Assembly (NCBI GenBank): GCA_963752045.1
Contig: CAVVWN010000010.1
Span: 124,001-188,000, forward strand
From: DATKDF01 sp963752045
Lineage (GTDB): Bacteria > Acidobacteriota > Vicinamibacteria > Vicinamibacterales > SCN-69-37
Direction of reading: 5' to 3'
DNA: 64,000 nt
Position numbers and translations under genes: made by a program. A model generated the notes under the pieces. That model did not search any database. It saw nothing but the letters and a program-made list of their open reading frames with translations, and was not told the DNA's origin. Positions 9,052 through 17,413 of this stretch are shown piece by piece (positions within the stretch are counted from its first letter, which is position 1; every line of letters starts with the position of its first letter).

Positions 9052-9807
9052 CTACCCCTGCCAGTCGCCCATGCCCGGCACAGTGACGAAACCGCTGCCG
9101 ACCTGCCGAATCGAGATCGAGCCTCCGTACCTGAGGTGCGGGCACCGGCGGGCAAGGGCGACGGCCGCGTCGTAGCTGCCGACCCGCACGGCCAGCATGC
9201 CGACGAGGAAGTCCGGGCGGTCCACGCTCGCGTCGCCGACGGGCACCTCGCGTCCGGCTGGCGCGAGCGCCTGCCCGGGCTCCCATCGAAGGTCGCCCGC
9301 GGCCACGAGCACACCTTCGATGGCGAGAGACGACGTCCAGGCCCAGTACTCGGCAGCGCGGCGAGCCCGTTCGTCGGGTCCGATTGCGGCGGCGTCCGGC
9401 CAGCGGCCCTGCAGGACGAGCACGAAGCTCGGCTCGGGAGAGGCCGGGCGTCCGAGCGCCGCGTCGGCGAGCATGTCCTGTGCCTCACGTGCCGCGTAGT
9501 ACCGGGTGACTGGCACGGTGATCGCGAGCGTCGCCGCTGCCGCGGCTGCCGCCCACCAGAGCGAGGCGCGGCGGGTGGCCCGCGCCGGCCCCGATGCCAG
9601 CCCGGGCCGCGCGCCCTCGTGAGGCGAGGTCGTGCGCGCCGCCGGGCTCTCGAGCGTCTGCAGGCTGAAGAGGCCGGCGGCCGCCTGGCGGAGTTCCCGT
9701 GCGAGCTCTGGGTCCCGGTCGAGCCGGCCGAGAAGGGCCTCGCGCTCGGCAGCGTCGAGTGTGCCCTCGAGAAACGCCAGCAATGTCTCGTCTGATGGTC
9801 GGGTCAC
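9052..9807 (-). CDS. membrane anti-sigma factor fused to a YCII-like domain
   Basis: 251 residues. Residues about 1-50 look like an anti-sigma domain ('DETLLAFLEGTLDAAEREAL', 'ELARELRQAAAGL'), without the zinc-binding His/Cys set. One membrane helix follows at about 83-104. The C-terminal 125 residues resemble the YCII/DGPF family: 'FVLVLQGRWPD', 'AAGDLRWEPG', 'DFLVGMLAVRVGSYDAAVA' and 'ARRCPHLRYGGSISIRQV'. The YCII-like part would lie outside the cytoplasm and could be the sensor. Its start overlaps the end of the ECF sigma gene (ATGA), the classic sigma/anti-sigma arrangement. YCII/DGPF proteins are known neighbours of some ECF sigma groups; fusion to the anti-sigma factor is unusual. Confidence 0.75.
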   Translation of the reverse strand: MTRPSDETLLAFLEGTLDAAEREALLGRLDRDPELARELRQAAAGLFSLQTLESPAARTTSPHEGARPGLASGPARATRRASLWWAAAAAAATLAITVPVTRYYAAREAQDMLADAALGRPASPEPSFVLVLQGRWPDAAAIGPDERARRAAEYWAWTSSLAIEGVLVAAGDLRWEPGQALAPAGREVPVGDASVDRPDFLVGMLAVRVGSYDAAVALARRCPHLRYGGSISIRQVGSGFVTVPGMGDWQG

Positions 9808-10364
9808 GTCATCAACTCCAGGTGGTGCGGCTCGAGATCCCGGCCAAGCCGCTTGAGCGCCCGGAACAGGCGGGACGAAATCGTGCCTTGCGGGGTGGCC
9901 GTGATTCGTGCGATTTCGGCGTACGACAGGTCCGAGACGAATCGGAGGACGACCACCTCTTTCTGGTCGTCGGGCAGCCGGTCGATGGCCGCGCGTACCG
10001 CTTTCCGCGTGCGTTCGGCGTCGAGCGACTCAACGGGTCGTTCGACGAAGCCTTGCCGGGCCGCGGCCGTCTCGGGATCCTGGTCGTCGAGCCGCCGCGC
10101 CCGGCACTTGCGCAAGTGGTCGCGACAGAGGTTCAGCGTGACCCGGTACAGCCACGTGCTGAGCTCGGCGTCGCCCCGAAAGCCGGGCAGCGAGACCTGC
10201 AGCCGGACGAACGCGTCCTGCGCCACGTCGTCGGCAGCCGCCCGGTCGCCCAGGATGTGCCTTGCGATGCGAACGACGTCCGGCCGGTGGGCGCGCGCCA
10301 GCGCGTCGAGCGCCTCCGGCTCGCCGCGCTGCGCCCGGGCGATGAGCGCGCGGTCGTCCGTCAC
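9804..10364 (-). CDS. ECF (sigma-70 family) RNA polymerase sigma factor
   Basis: 186-residue extracytoplasmic-function sigma factor. Region 2 spans about residues 5-95 ('AADDVAQDAFVRLQ', 'ELSTWLYRVTLNLCRDHLRK'); region 4 spans about 120-180 ('AIDRLPDDQKEVVVLRFVSD', 'LSYAEIARITATPQGTISSR'). It starts with GTG, overlapping the stop of the upstream secreted-protein gene (GTGA), and overlaps the downstream anti-sigma gene. It probably directs a small envelope-related regulon and its own operon; no target promoter was identified. Confidence 0.93.
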   Translation of the reverse strand: MTDDRALIARAQRGEPEALDALARAHRPDVVRIARHILGDRAAADDVAQDAFVRLQVSLPGFRGDAELSTWLYRVTLNLCRDHLRKCRARRLDDQDPETAAARQGFVERPVESLDAERTRKAVRAAIDRLPDDQKEVVVLRFVSDLSYAEIARITATPQGTISSRLFRALKRLGRDLEPHHLELMT

Positions 10365-11005
10365 TTGCGGGGCAGGACGACGTCTCGCGGAGAGACGAAC
10401 TCGGTCATCACGACGACCACCGTGGAGAGCGGGTGGTTCTCGTACGGACCGACGAAGGGGAACTGCTGCTGTGATGGGCTGCCGAGCATGGCGGCATTGG
10501 TCGCGTACGGCACGTACAGCATGAAGTGGGGCCTGTAGTTCGTCAGGTTCGGCCCGAGCCGCTGGCCCTCGGACAGCATGTAGGCGTAGGCGGGCCCGGA
10601 GGGCAGCGCGAGCTCGCCCGCGGCGAACAGTCGCCGCAGTTCGGTGTCGATCGCCACGGCGCTCATCCCCCTGGCCTGCATTTCCGCCTCCCGCAGGAAG
10701 GCCGGCAGCACGGACGTGACCGCCTGCGGGTTGAGGCAGTGCGGCGCCAGCTGCTTCGTGTTTCCGGCCGACCGGACGACGATGCAGGCCCAGCCGTTCG
10801 AGCCGGCGATGGCCTTCTCGAAGCCGGCGGCGCCCATCACGTAGACGTCGGCGTGCTCGGAGACGTTCAGCGGACCTGCGCTCATGGCCAGGCGCAGCTC
10901 CTCGTCTCTTGCGAGCTGGGGATAGTCAGGCGTCTGCGCCAGGGCCGTCTGGCTGGTGCCGAGGACGGCCGCTGCCACCAGTGTCCACACCACTCGTGTC
11001 GTCAT
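10361..11005 (-). CDS. secreted protein of unknown function, first gene of the sigma operon
   Basis: 214 residues with a clear signal peptide (MTTRVVWTLVAAAVLGTSQ, cleavage after 'ALA') and no membrane helix. Recognisable but unassigned segments are 'YVMGAAGFEKAIAGSNGWAC', 'HFMLYVPYATNAAMLG' and 'FVGPYENHPLSTVVVVMTEF'. I do not recognise a named domain. It precedes the ECF sigma gene with a GTGA overlap, so it is likely made together with the sigma/anti-sigma pair and may be a periplasmic partner or target. The frame stays open far upstream, antisense to the mutase gene, but the signal peptide fixes the real start. Confidence 0.8.
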   Translation of the reverse strand: MTTRVVWTLVAAAVLGTSQTALAQTPDYPQLARDEELRLAMSAGPLNVSEHADVYVMGAAGFEKAIAGSNGWACIVVRSAGNTKQLAPHCLNPQAVTSVLPAFLREAEMQARGMSAVAIDTELRRLFAAGELALPSGPAYAYMLSEGQRLGPNLTNYRPHFMLYVPYATNAAMLGSPSQQQFPFVGPYENHPLSTVVVVMTEFVSPRDVVLPRK

Positions 11006-11135
11006 CGCGTCGCTCCCATCTGCAGGCGTGTAGCCGTGCGGGTGTTGGACGCGCCGGGCGGGCGGTTTCTTCCATGCGGGCCCGCTGCCTGCCACGATCG
11101 CGCGGCCCGTTCCGGTCCGGCGACGCGACGGCCTG

Positions 11136-11141
11136 TATAAT
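11136..11141 (+). promoter_or_regulatory. -10 element TATAAT for the mutase operon, near-leaderless
   Basis: Perfect TATAAT ending 8 nt before the mutase ATG, preceded directly by TG. Transcription would begin about 2 nt before the start codon, giving an essentially leaderless mRNA. No good -35 hexamer or Shine-Dalgarno is seen. Confidence 0.55.
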
Positions 11142-11149
11142 CCAAGGCT

Positions 11150-12823
11150 ATGAAAGTCCCGACGGCGACGACCGAGACCGGCAAGGCCAAGTGGGCGCGG
11201 GACGTGCTCGATCCGGCGCTTGCGAAGACCGGCGAGCGCGCCTCGTCCTTCACGACGATCTCCGGCCGTCCCATCGAACGGCTCTACACCCGCGACGACG
11301 TGGCTGGTCTCGACTACGACCGCGATCTGGCCGATCCCGGGCAGTTTCCGTACACCCGCGGCATTCATCCGACCGGCTACCGCGGCAAGCTCTGGACGAT
11401 GCGCCAGTTTGCCGGGTTCGGCACGCCCGAGGAGACCAACCAGCGCTACAAGGAGCTCCTTTCGGCCGGCGGCACCGGCCTCAGCGTCGCCTTCGACCTG
11501 CCGACGCTGATGGGGCGCGATCCCGACCACCCGTTGTCGCTCGGTGAAGTCGGCAAGTGCGGTGTGTCTGTCGTCTCGCTCGCCGACATGGAGCGGCTGT
11601 TCGAGGGGATCCACCTTGGCGACATCACGACGTCGATGACGATCAACTCGCCGGCGCCGATGATCTTCGCGATGTACCTCGTGGTGGCCGAGCAGCAGGG
11701 CGCCGACTGGAAGACGCTCTCCGGAACCATCCAGAACGACATCCTCAAGGAGTTCATCGCCCAGAAGGAGTACATCTTCCCGCCGCGGCCGTCCATGCGG
11801 CTCATCACCGACATCTTCGAGTTCTGCACGAAGGAAGTTCCGAAGTGGAACACGATCTCGGTGAGCGGCTATCACATCCGCGAGGCCGGCGCGACGGCGC
11901 TCCAGGAACTGGCCTTCACGCTGCGCGACGGGATCGAATACGTGCAGTGGGGAGTTGACGCGGGCCTCGACGTCGACGACTTCGTGCCGCGCATCTCCTT
12001 CTTCTTCAACGCGCACAGCGACTTCTTCGAGGAGATCGCGAAGTACCGCGCCGCGCGGAAGATCTGGGCGCGCGTGATGCGGGAACGGTTCGGCGCGAAG
12101 GACGAGCGCTCGCTCAAGCTGCGCTTCCACACCCAGACCGCCGGCGTCTCGCTGACGGCGCAGCAGCCGTACAACAACGTGGTGCGCACGGCGATCCAGG
12201 CGCTCGGGGCCGTGCTCGGCGGGACCAACTCGCTGCACACCAACTCACTCGACGAGGCGCTGGCGCTGCCGACCGCCGAGGCCGCCAAGCTCGCGCTGAG
12301 GACCCAGCAGGTCATCGCGTGCGAGAGCGGCGTCACGAACATGGTCGATCCGCTGGGCGGGTCCTACTTCATCGAGCGGCTGACGCTCGACATGGAGGAG
12401 GGCGCCTACAAGTACTTCGACACGATCGACCGCATGGGCGGCATGGTCGAGGCCGTCGAGCAGGGCTTCCCGCAGCGCGAGATCGCCGAAGCGTCCTATC
12501 GGTTCCAGCAGGCTGTCGAGAAAGGCGAGAAGCAGATCGTGGGCGTCAATGCCTTCGTGGAAGCCGACGAGGTGCCGATGCCCATTCTCTATATCGACGA
12601 CACGGCCGCCGAGGCGCAGACCGCCCGGCTCGGCCAGGTGCGGGCACGGCGCGACCAGGCCCGAGTGGAAAGTGCGCTCCGGCACCTGCAGGAAGCCGCC
12701 CGCGGTACCGACAACACGATGTACCCGCTGCTCGACTGCGTGCGCGCCTACGCCACGGTGGGGGAGATGTGCGACGCGCTCCGCGACGTCTGGGGCGAGT
12801 ACGAGGAAGTGCCCTCGATCTAG
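11150..12823 (+). CDS. methylmalonyl-CoA mutase, catalytic (large) subunit
   Basis: Catalytic TIM-barrel subunit of B12-dependent methylmalonyl-CoA mutase (R-methylmalonyl-CoA to succinyl-CoA), 557 residues, as in two-piece enzymes whose B12-binding domain is a separate protein. Visible motifs are 'YTRGIHPTGYRGKLWTMRQF', 'GTGLSVAFDLPTLMGRD', 'TSMTINSPAPMIFAMY', 'FCTKEVPKWNTISVSGYHIR', 'LRFHTQTAGVSLTAQQPYNN' and 'GGTNSLHTNSLDEALALPT'. The B12-binding subunit follows after 15 nt. The chaperone MeaB and the epimerase are encoded as one fusion at 40878. Isobutyryl-CoA mutase-type substrates cannot be fully excluded, but the epimerase favours methylmalonyl-CoA. Confidence 0.95.
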   Translation: MKVPTATTETGKAKWARDVLDPALAKTGERASSFTTISGRPIERLYTRDDVAGLDYDRDLADPGQFPYTRGIHPTGYRGKLWTMRQFAGFGTPEETNQRYKELLSAGGTGLSVAFDLPTLMGRDPDHPLSLGEVGKCGVSVVSLADMERLFEGIHLGDITTSMTINSPAPMIFAMYLVVAEQQGADWKTLSGTIQNDILKEFIAQKEYIFPPRPSMRLITDIFEFCTKEVPKWNTISVSGYHIREAGATALQELAFTLRDGIEYVQWGVDAGLDVDDFVPRISFFFNAHSDFFEEIAKYRAARKIWARVMRERFGAKDERSLKLRFHTQTAGVSLTAQQPYNNVVRTAIQALGAVLGGTNSLHTNSLDEALALPTAEAAKLALRTQQVIACESGVTNMVDPLGGSYFIERLTLDMEEGAYKYFDTIDRMGGMVEAVEQGFPQREIAEASYRFQQAVEKGEKQIVGVNAFVEADEVPMPILYIDDTAAEAQTARLGQVRARRDQARVESALRHLQEAARGTDNTMYPLLDCVRAYATVGEMCDALRDVWGEYEEVPSI

Positions 12824-12838
12824 GGCGAAGGGTGAGAG

Positions 12839-13246
12839 ATGCGGAAGACGCGTGTAGTCATCGCAAAGCCTGGCCTCGACGGCCACGACCGCGGCGCCAA
12901 GGTCATCGCGCGCGCCCTGCGCGACGCCGGGATGGAGGTCATCTACACGGGTCTCCGCCAGACACCCGAGCAGATTGCCTCGGCCGCCGTCCAGGAGGAC
13001 GCCGACGTGATCGGGCTGTCGATCCTGAGCGGGGCCCACATGCACATCTGCCCGCGGCTGATGGAGTTGCTTCGCGAGAAGGGCCTCGGGCACCTCACGG
13101 TCGTCATCGGCGGCATCATTCCGGATGTGGACATCCCGAAGCTGAAAGACATGGGCGTGGCCGGCGTGTTCCTGCCGGGAAGCCCGATGAAGGACATCAT
13201 CGATTTCATCAACAGCCGCGTGCAGCCCCAGGCGCAGGCCCTCTGA
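12839..13246 (+). CDS. methylmalonyl-CoA mutase, cobalamin-binding (small) subunit
   Basis: 135-residue cobalamin-binding domain protein. It carries the base-off/His-on motif DxHxxG as 'KPGLDGHDRGAKVIARALRD' (lower axial His), then 'VIGLSILSGAHM' and 'VVIGGIIPDVDIPKLKDMGV', which form the nucleotide-loop pocket. It pairs with the catalytic subunit immediately upstream. Length matches stand-alone C-terminal domains of split mutases. Confidence 0.95.
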   Translation: MRKTRVVIAKPGLDGHDRGAKVIARALRDAGMEVIYTGLRQTPEQIASAAVQEDADVIGLSILSGAHMHICPRLMELLREKGLGHLTVVIGGIIPDVDIPKLKDMGVAGVFLPGSPMKDIIDFINSRVQPQAQAL

Positions 13247-13252
13247 GGCCCA

Positions 13253-14014
13253 ATGCCCAAGACCCTGTTACTCGCCGACGACAGCGTGACCGTGCAGCGC
13301 GTGGTCGAATTGACGTTCGCGCACGAGGACATCCGGGTTGTGTCGGTGAGCGACGGCCGGCGGGCCGTGCAGGCCCTCGACACGGGCGGTGCGGACATCG
13401 TGCTCGTGGACGTCGAGGTCCCCGAGATTGACGGCTACGGCGTGGCCGCCCACGTTCGCAAGTCGGATCGGTTGCGCGACGTGCCGGTTCTGCTGATGGC
13501 CGGCGCCCTCGCGCCGGTCGACGAAGCCCGGGCGCGCGACCTTGGCTGCGCCGGCGTGCTCACCAAGCCGTTCGAGCCGCAGGTGCTGGTCAAGCGCGTG
13601 AAGGACCTCTTGAGCGCGCCGGCCGGCACGGCCGGCGGCGCGAGCCTGCGGCCGGCGCGGTATCGCCAGCCCGAACCGCTCGAACCGTCGCGCCGGCCCG
13701 TCTGGGACGCGGCGTCTCAGCCGTCGCCGGCCGCCCCGGCGCCCGCGTCCGCCCAGGCGAATGAGCCGGGCGAGACCCACAAACGTTCGCTCGTCGAGGC
13801 GTTCTCGGCTCTGCTCGGGGCGGCCGACCACGGCAAGTCTGCCGCGCCCGCTCCGCCGCCGGCCGCACAGGCGCCCTCGGCCGCCGAGATCGACGCGGCC
13901 GTCCGCCGCGTGCTCGGCGAGATGACCCGGGACACCGTCCGACAGATCGTCGCCGAGACCGCCGAACGCCTGGTGCGCGAGGAGATCGATCGAATCAAGG
14001 CCGACTCCGAGTAA
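13253..14014 (+). CDS. response-regulator receiver protein with Pro/Ala linker and C-terminal helix
   Basis: 253 residues. The N-terminal receiver domain (1-120) has the acidic pair D9/D10, phospho-acceptor D53 ('VLVDVEVPEIDGYG') and the conserved Lys in 'LTKPFEP'. The usual Thr/Ser after beta-4 appears to be Ala ('LLMAGAL'). A low-complexity Pro/Ala linker (about 125-215) leads to an amphipathic helix (about 218-250, 'IDAAVRRVLGEMTRDTVRQI'). There is no DNA-binding output domain. Its stop overlaps the valS start (TAATG). The partner kinase is not in the window. Confidence 0.82.
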   Translation: MPKTLLLADDSVTVQRVVELTFAHEDIRVVSVSDGRRAVQALDTGGADIVLVDVEVPEIDGYGVAAHVRKSDRLRDVPVLLMAGALAPVDEARARDLGCAGVLTKPFEPQVLVKRVKDLLSAPAGTAGGASLRPARYRQPEPLEPSRRPVWDAASQPSPAAPAPASAQANEPGETHKRSLVEAFSALLGAADHGKSAAPAPPPAAQAPSAAEIDAAVRRVLGEMTRDTVRQIVAETAERLVREEIDRIKADSE

Positions 14015-16569
14015 TGGCGTCCGTCCCGCACGTTCCAGACAAGCCGGCGCTCGAAGGCCTCGAGGCGAAATGGCAGGCGCGCTGGGAGGCCTCCGCCCTC
14101 TACCGCTTCGACCGCACCGCGCCGCGCGCCGATGTCTACTCGATCGATACGCCCCCGCCCACCGTGAGCGGGTCGCTGCATGTCGGCCACGTCTTCTCCT
14201 ACACGCACACCGACATCATCGCCAGGTTTCACCGCATGCGCGGCCGATCCGTGTTCTATCCGATGGGGTGGGACGACAACGGCCTGCCGACCGAGCGGCG
14301 CGTCCAGAACTACTACGGCGTCCGCTGCGATCCGTCGCTCCCGTACGATCCGGCCTTCGTGCCGCCGGCCGCGCCGCCGAAGCCGGCCGTCTCGATCTCG
14401 CGGCCGAACTTCATCGAGCTCTGCTCGACGCTCACCGCTGAAGACGAACGGGCCTTCGAGCATCTCTGGCGGCATCTCGGCCTCTCGGTCGACTGGTCGC
14501 TGACCTACGCCACGATCGGCCGTCATGCGCAGCGCGTGTCGCAGCTCGCGTTTCTCCGCCTGCTCGCGGCCGACCGGGCCTATCAGGTCGAGGCACCCAC
14601 GCTCTGGGACGTCGACTTCCGGACGGCCGTCGCGCAGGCCGAGCTCGAAGACCGCGAGACGGCCGGCGCCTACCATCGCCTGCGCTTTCCGCTCCGCGAC
14701 GGCTCCGGCCACGTGGAGATCGAGACGACGCGGCCGGAGCTGATTCCGGCCTGCGTGGCGCTCGTCGCGCACCCCGACGACGAACGCTACACGTCACTCG
14801 TGGGCCGCGACGTGCTCACGCCGCTCTTTGCCACGCCGGTGCCGGTCCGTGCGCACCCGCTTGCCGACCCCGAGAAGGGATCGGGCATCGCCATGATCTG
14901 CACGTTCGGCGACGTGACCGACGTCACCTGGTGGCGCGAGCTCTCGCTGCCGGTGCGGGCCGTCATCCAGCCGAACGGCACGTTCCGGCCGGTCACCTGG
15001 GGTGAGGACGTGTGGGTCTCGCTCGACCCGCCCGCCGCCCAGCTGGCTTACGACACCCTCGCAGGACTTTCGGCGACCAAGGCCCGCGCGCGCATCGTGG
15101 ACCTGCTTCGCGGGTCCGGGGACATGCTCGGCGATCCGAAGCCCATCACGCACCATGTGAAGTTCTTCGAGAAGGGCGATCGCCCGCTCGAGATCGTCAC
15201 GAGTCGCCAGTGGTTCATCCGCACGATGAACGTCCGCGAGGCACTCGTCGAGCGCGGCCGCGAGCTCGAGTGGTTCCCGGCCCACATGCGCACCCGCTAC
15301 GAGAACTGGGTGAACGGGCTGAACGGCGACTGGTGCGTCAGCCGGCAGCGTTTCTTTGGCGTGCCGTTTCCGGTGTGGTACCGCGTGCGCGAGGACGGTT
15401 CCACCGACTACGGCGCCAGGCTCGTTCCGGACGAGCGCCGTCTGCCGATCGACCCGTCCACCGACGTGCCCGAGGGCTTCGACGAGGCTCAGCGTGGCAC
15501 GCCGGGCGGCTTCATCGGCGACCCCGACGTGATGGACACCTGGGCCACCTCGTCCCTGTCGCCGTTCATCGTGTGCGGCTGGGAGAGCGATCCGGATCTG
15601 TGGCAGCGCACGTTTCCCATGGATCTGCGGCCGCAGGCGCACGACATCATCCGGACCTGGCTCTTCTCGACCGTGCTGCGGTCACACCTCGAGGTGAACG
15701 AATTGCCGTGGACGCATGCGGCCATCTCCGGATGGGTCCTCGACCCCGACCGCAAGAAGATGTCGAAATCGAAGGGCAACGTCGTGACGCCGATGGGGCT
15801 GCTCGAGGAGCACGGCTCCGATGCGGTCCGGTATTGGGCTGCCAAGGGCGGACCCGGCGTCGACACCGCGTTCGACGTCGGCCAGATGAAGGTGGGACGA
15901 CGCCTCTCCATCAAGCTGCTCAACGCGTCGAAGTTCGTCCTCTCGAAGACGGAACCGGCCGGGGCGGTCACCGAGTCCATCGACCGCGGCATGCTGCAGG
16001 AGCTGTCCGCGCTCGTCGCCTCGGCCACCGCGCACCTCGAAGCCTACGACTACGCGGCGGCGCTCCGGGAGACCGAGGAGTTCTTCTGGCGCTTCTGCGA
16101 CGACTACATCGAGCTCGTCAAGCGCCGGCGGGCCGGAGACGACGCTGCTGCGGCGTCGGCCGCCGAAGCCAGCCAGCTTGCGCTCGACACGCTGCTGCGC
16201 CTCTTCGCGCCGTTCCTGCCCTACGTGGCCGAGGAAGTCTGGTCCTGGTGGCGCGAGGGGTCCGTGCACCGCGCCCCGTGGCCGACGACCGGCGATCTCG
16301 TGCCGTCGCTGTCCGGCGCCGTGCCCGCCGACGTCGACGCCCTTCGGCAGGCCCGCGACCTCACCGCGCTCATACGCCAGCAGCGCTCGACCGAGAAGTG
16401 GGGATTCGCCAAGACGGTTCGCGCCCGTTTCCACCTCACCGAAGACCGTGCGCCCTTCTGGGATGCCATCGCGCGCGATATCCTTGCGGGCAACAACGTC
16501 GCCGAGTACGACGTGACGTTCGACGCTGCCCAGGATGCCGTTCACATCGAACTCGTCAACCCGGCCTGA
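14014..16569 (+). CDS. valS: valyl-tRNA synthetase
   Basis: Class I aminoacyl-tRNA synthetase charging tRNA-Val; 851 residues. Visible features are the HIGH-type motif 'SGSLHVGHVFSYTHTD', 'YPMGWDDNGLPTERRVQNYY', the editing (CP1) insertion with 'IETTRPELIPACVALVAHPD', and the KMSKS loop 'KKMSKSKGNVVTP'. The anticodon-binding helical domain includes 'FFWRFCDDYIELVK'. The 'GWDDNGLPTERRVQ' form belongs to the shorter valS lineage without the long C-terminal coiled coil, in line with the length. It shares one base with the upstream receiver gene. Confidence 0.95.
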   Translation: MASVPHVPDKPALEGLEAKWQARWEASALYRFDRTAPRADVYSIDTPPPTVSGSLHVGHVFSYTHTDIIARFHRMRGRSVFYPMGWDDNGLPTERRVQNYYGVRCDPSLPYDPAFVPPAAPPKPAVSISRPNFIELCSTLTAEDERAFEHLWRHLGLSVDWSLTYATIGRHAQRVSQLAFLRLLAADRAYQVEAPTLWDVDFRTAVAQAELEDRETAGAYHRLRFPLRDGSGHVEIETTRPELIPACVALVAHPDDERYTSLVGRDVLTPLFATPVPVRAHPLADPEKGSGIAMICTFGDVTDVTWWRELSLPVRAVIQPNGTFRPVTWGEDVWVSLDPPAAQLAYDTLAGLSATKARARIVDLLRGSGDMLGDPKPITHHVKFFEKGDRPLEIVTSRQWFIRTMNVREALVERGRELEWFPAHMRTRYENWVNGLNGDWCVSRQRFFGVPFPVWYRVREDGSTDYGARLVPDERRLPIDPSTDVPEGFDEAQRGTPGGFIGDPDVMDTWATSSLSPFIVCGWESDPDLWQRTFPMDLRPQAHDIIRTWLFSTVLRSHLEVNELPWTHAAISGWVLDPDRKKMSKSKGNVVTPMGLLEEHGSDAVRYWAAKGGPGVDTAFDVGQMKVGRRLSIKLLNASKFVLSKTEPAGAVTESIDRGMLQELSALVASATAHLEAYDYAAALRETEEFFWRFCDDYIELVKRRRAGDDAAAASAAEASQLALDTLLRLFAPFLPYVAEEVWSWWREGSVHRAPWPTTGDLVPSLSGAVPADVDALRQARDLTALIRQQRSTEKWGFAKTVRARFHLTEDRAPFWDAIARDILAGNNVAEYDVTFDAAQDAVHIELVNPA

Positions 16570-17413
16570 TCCGCTCGACGTCGAGATCTACCGCGACCTC
16601 GTCCGGCGTGCGCTCGCCGAGGATGTGGGCGCCGGCGATCTCACGACGGCGTCGACCGTTCCGGCCTCGGCCACCGCGCGCGCCGTGCTCGTCGCCCGGC
16701 AGCCGTGCGTCGTGGCGGGACTCGACGTGGCGCGCGAGGTGTTTCTCCAGCTCGATCCGGCCGTGCGGTTCGAGCCGCTCGCTGCCGACGGAGAGGCCAC
16801 GTCGGCCGGCGCGCGCCTCGCCCGGGTCTCGGGTCCGGCCCGCGCCATCCTGACCGGCGAGCGCACCGCGCTCAATGTTCTGCAGCACCTGTCGGGCATT
16901 GCGACCCGCACGCGCGCGTTCGTCGATGCGGCCGGCGGGCGCGTGGCCGTGCTCGACACGCGCAAGACCATTCCCACCCTTCGCGCGCTCGCCAAGTACG
17001 CCGTCCGCTGCGGCGGCGGCCTCAACCACCGGATGGGGCTCTTCGACGCCGCGCTCGTCAAGGACAATCACATCCGGATGGCCGGCGGCATCTCCGAAGC
17101 CGTGCGCCGCGTGCGGCGCGACACGCCGGCGCTCGAGGTCGAAGTCGAAGCGCAGAGCCTCGACGAGGTGCGACAGGCCGTCGAGGCCGGCGCGGACATC
17201 ATCATGCTCGACAATCTCGACGACGCGGTGATGCGTGAGGCGGTCGCCGTCATTGCCGGCCGGGCGCGCATCGAGATTTCCGGCGGCGTCACGCTCGACC
17301 GCATGCACGCGCTGGCCTTGCTTGGCGCCGACTACGTCTCGATAGGGGGGCTGACACATTCGGCTCCCGCCGTCGACATCAGCCTCGACGTGGAGGATGT
17401 CCGTGCCCGGTGA
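16535..17413 (+). CDS. nadC: nicotinate-nucleotide pyrophosphorylase (carboxylating)
   Basis: Quinolinate phosphoribosyltransferase of NAD biosynthesis, 292 residues. Characteristic segments are 'ALAEDVGAGDLTT', 'ERTALNVLQHLSGIATRT', 'VLDTRKTIPTLRALAKYAV', 'CGGGLNHRMGLFDAALVKDN' (PRPP/quinolinate-binding Arg, Lys and His) and 'EVEAQSLDEV...MLDN'. The ATG lies inside the last 35 nt of valS; no later in-frame ATG/GTG precedes the conserved core, so this start is accepted. It overlaps birA by 17 nt. nadA and nadB are not in the window. Confidence 0.95.
   Translation: MPFTSNSSTRPDPLDVEIYRDLVRRALAEDVGAGDLTTASTVPASATARAVLVARQPCVVAGLDVAREVFLQLDPAVRFEPLAADGEATSAGARLARVSGPARAILTGERTALNVLQHLSGIATRTRAFVDAAGGRVAVLDTRKTIPTLRALAKYAVRCGGGLNHRMGLFDAALVKDNHIRMAGGISEAVRRVRRDTPALEVEVEAQSLDEVRQAVEAGADIIMLDNLDDAVMREAVAVIAGRARIEISGGVTLDRMHALALLGADYVSIGGLTHSAPAVDISLDVEDVRAR

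Noticed and set aside
11006..11149. Possible cobalamin riboswitch ahead of the B12-dependent mutase
   Set aside because: No B12-box-like sequence, and the -10 box lies only 8 nt before the start codon, leaving no leader.
10361..12238. A 625-codon minus-strand open frame across the mutase gene
   Set aside because: Only its last 214 codons form a protein with a signal peptide; the rest is antisense to the well-conserved mutase and is a product of high GC.
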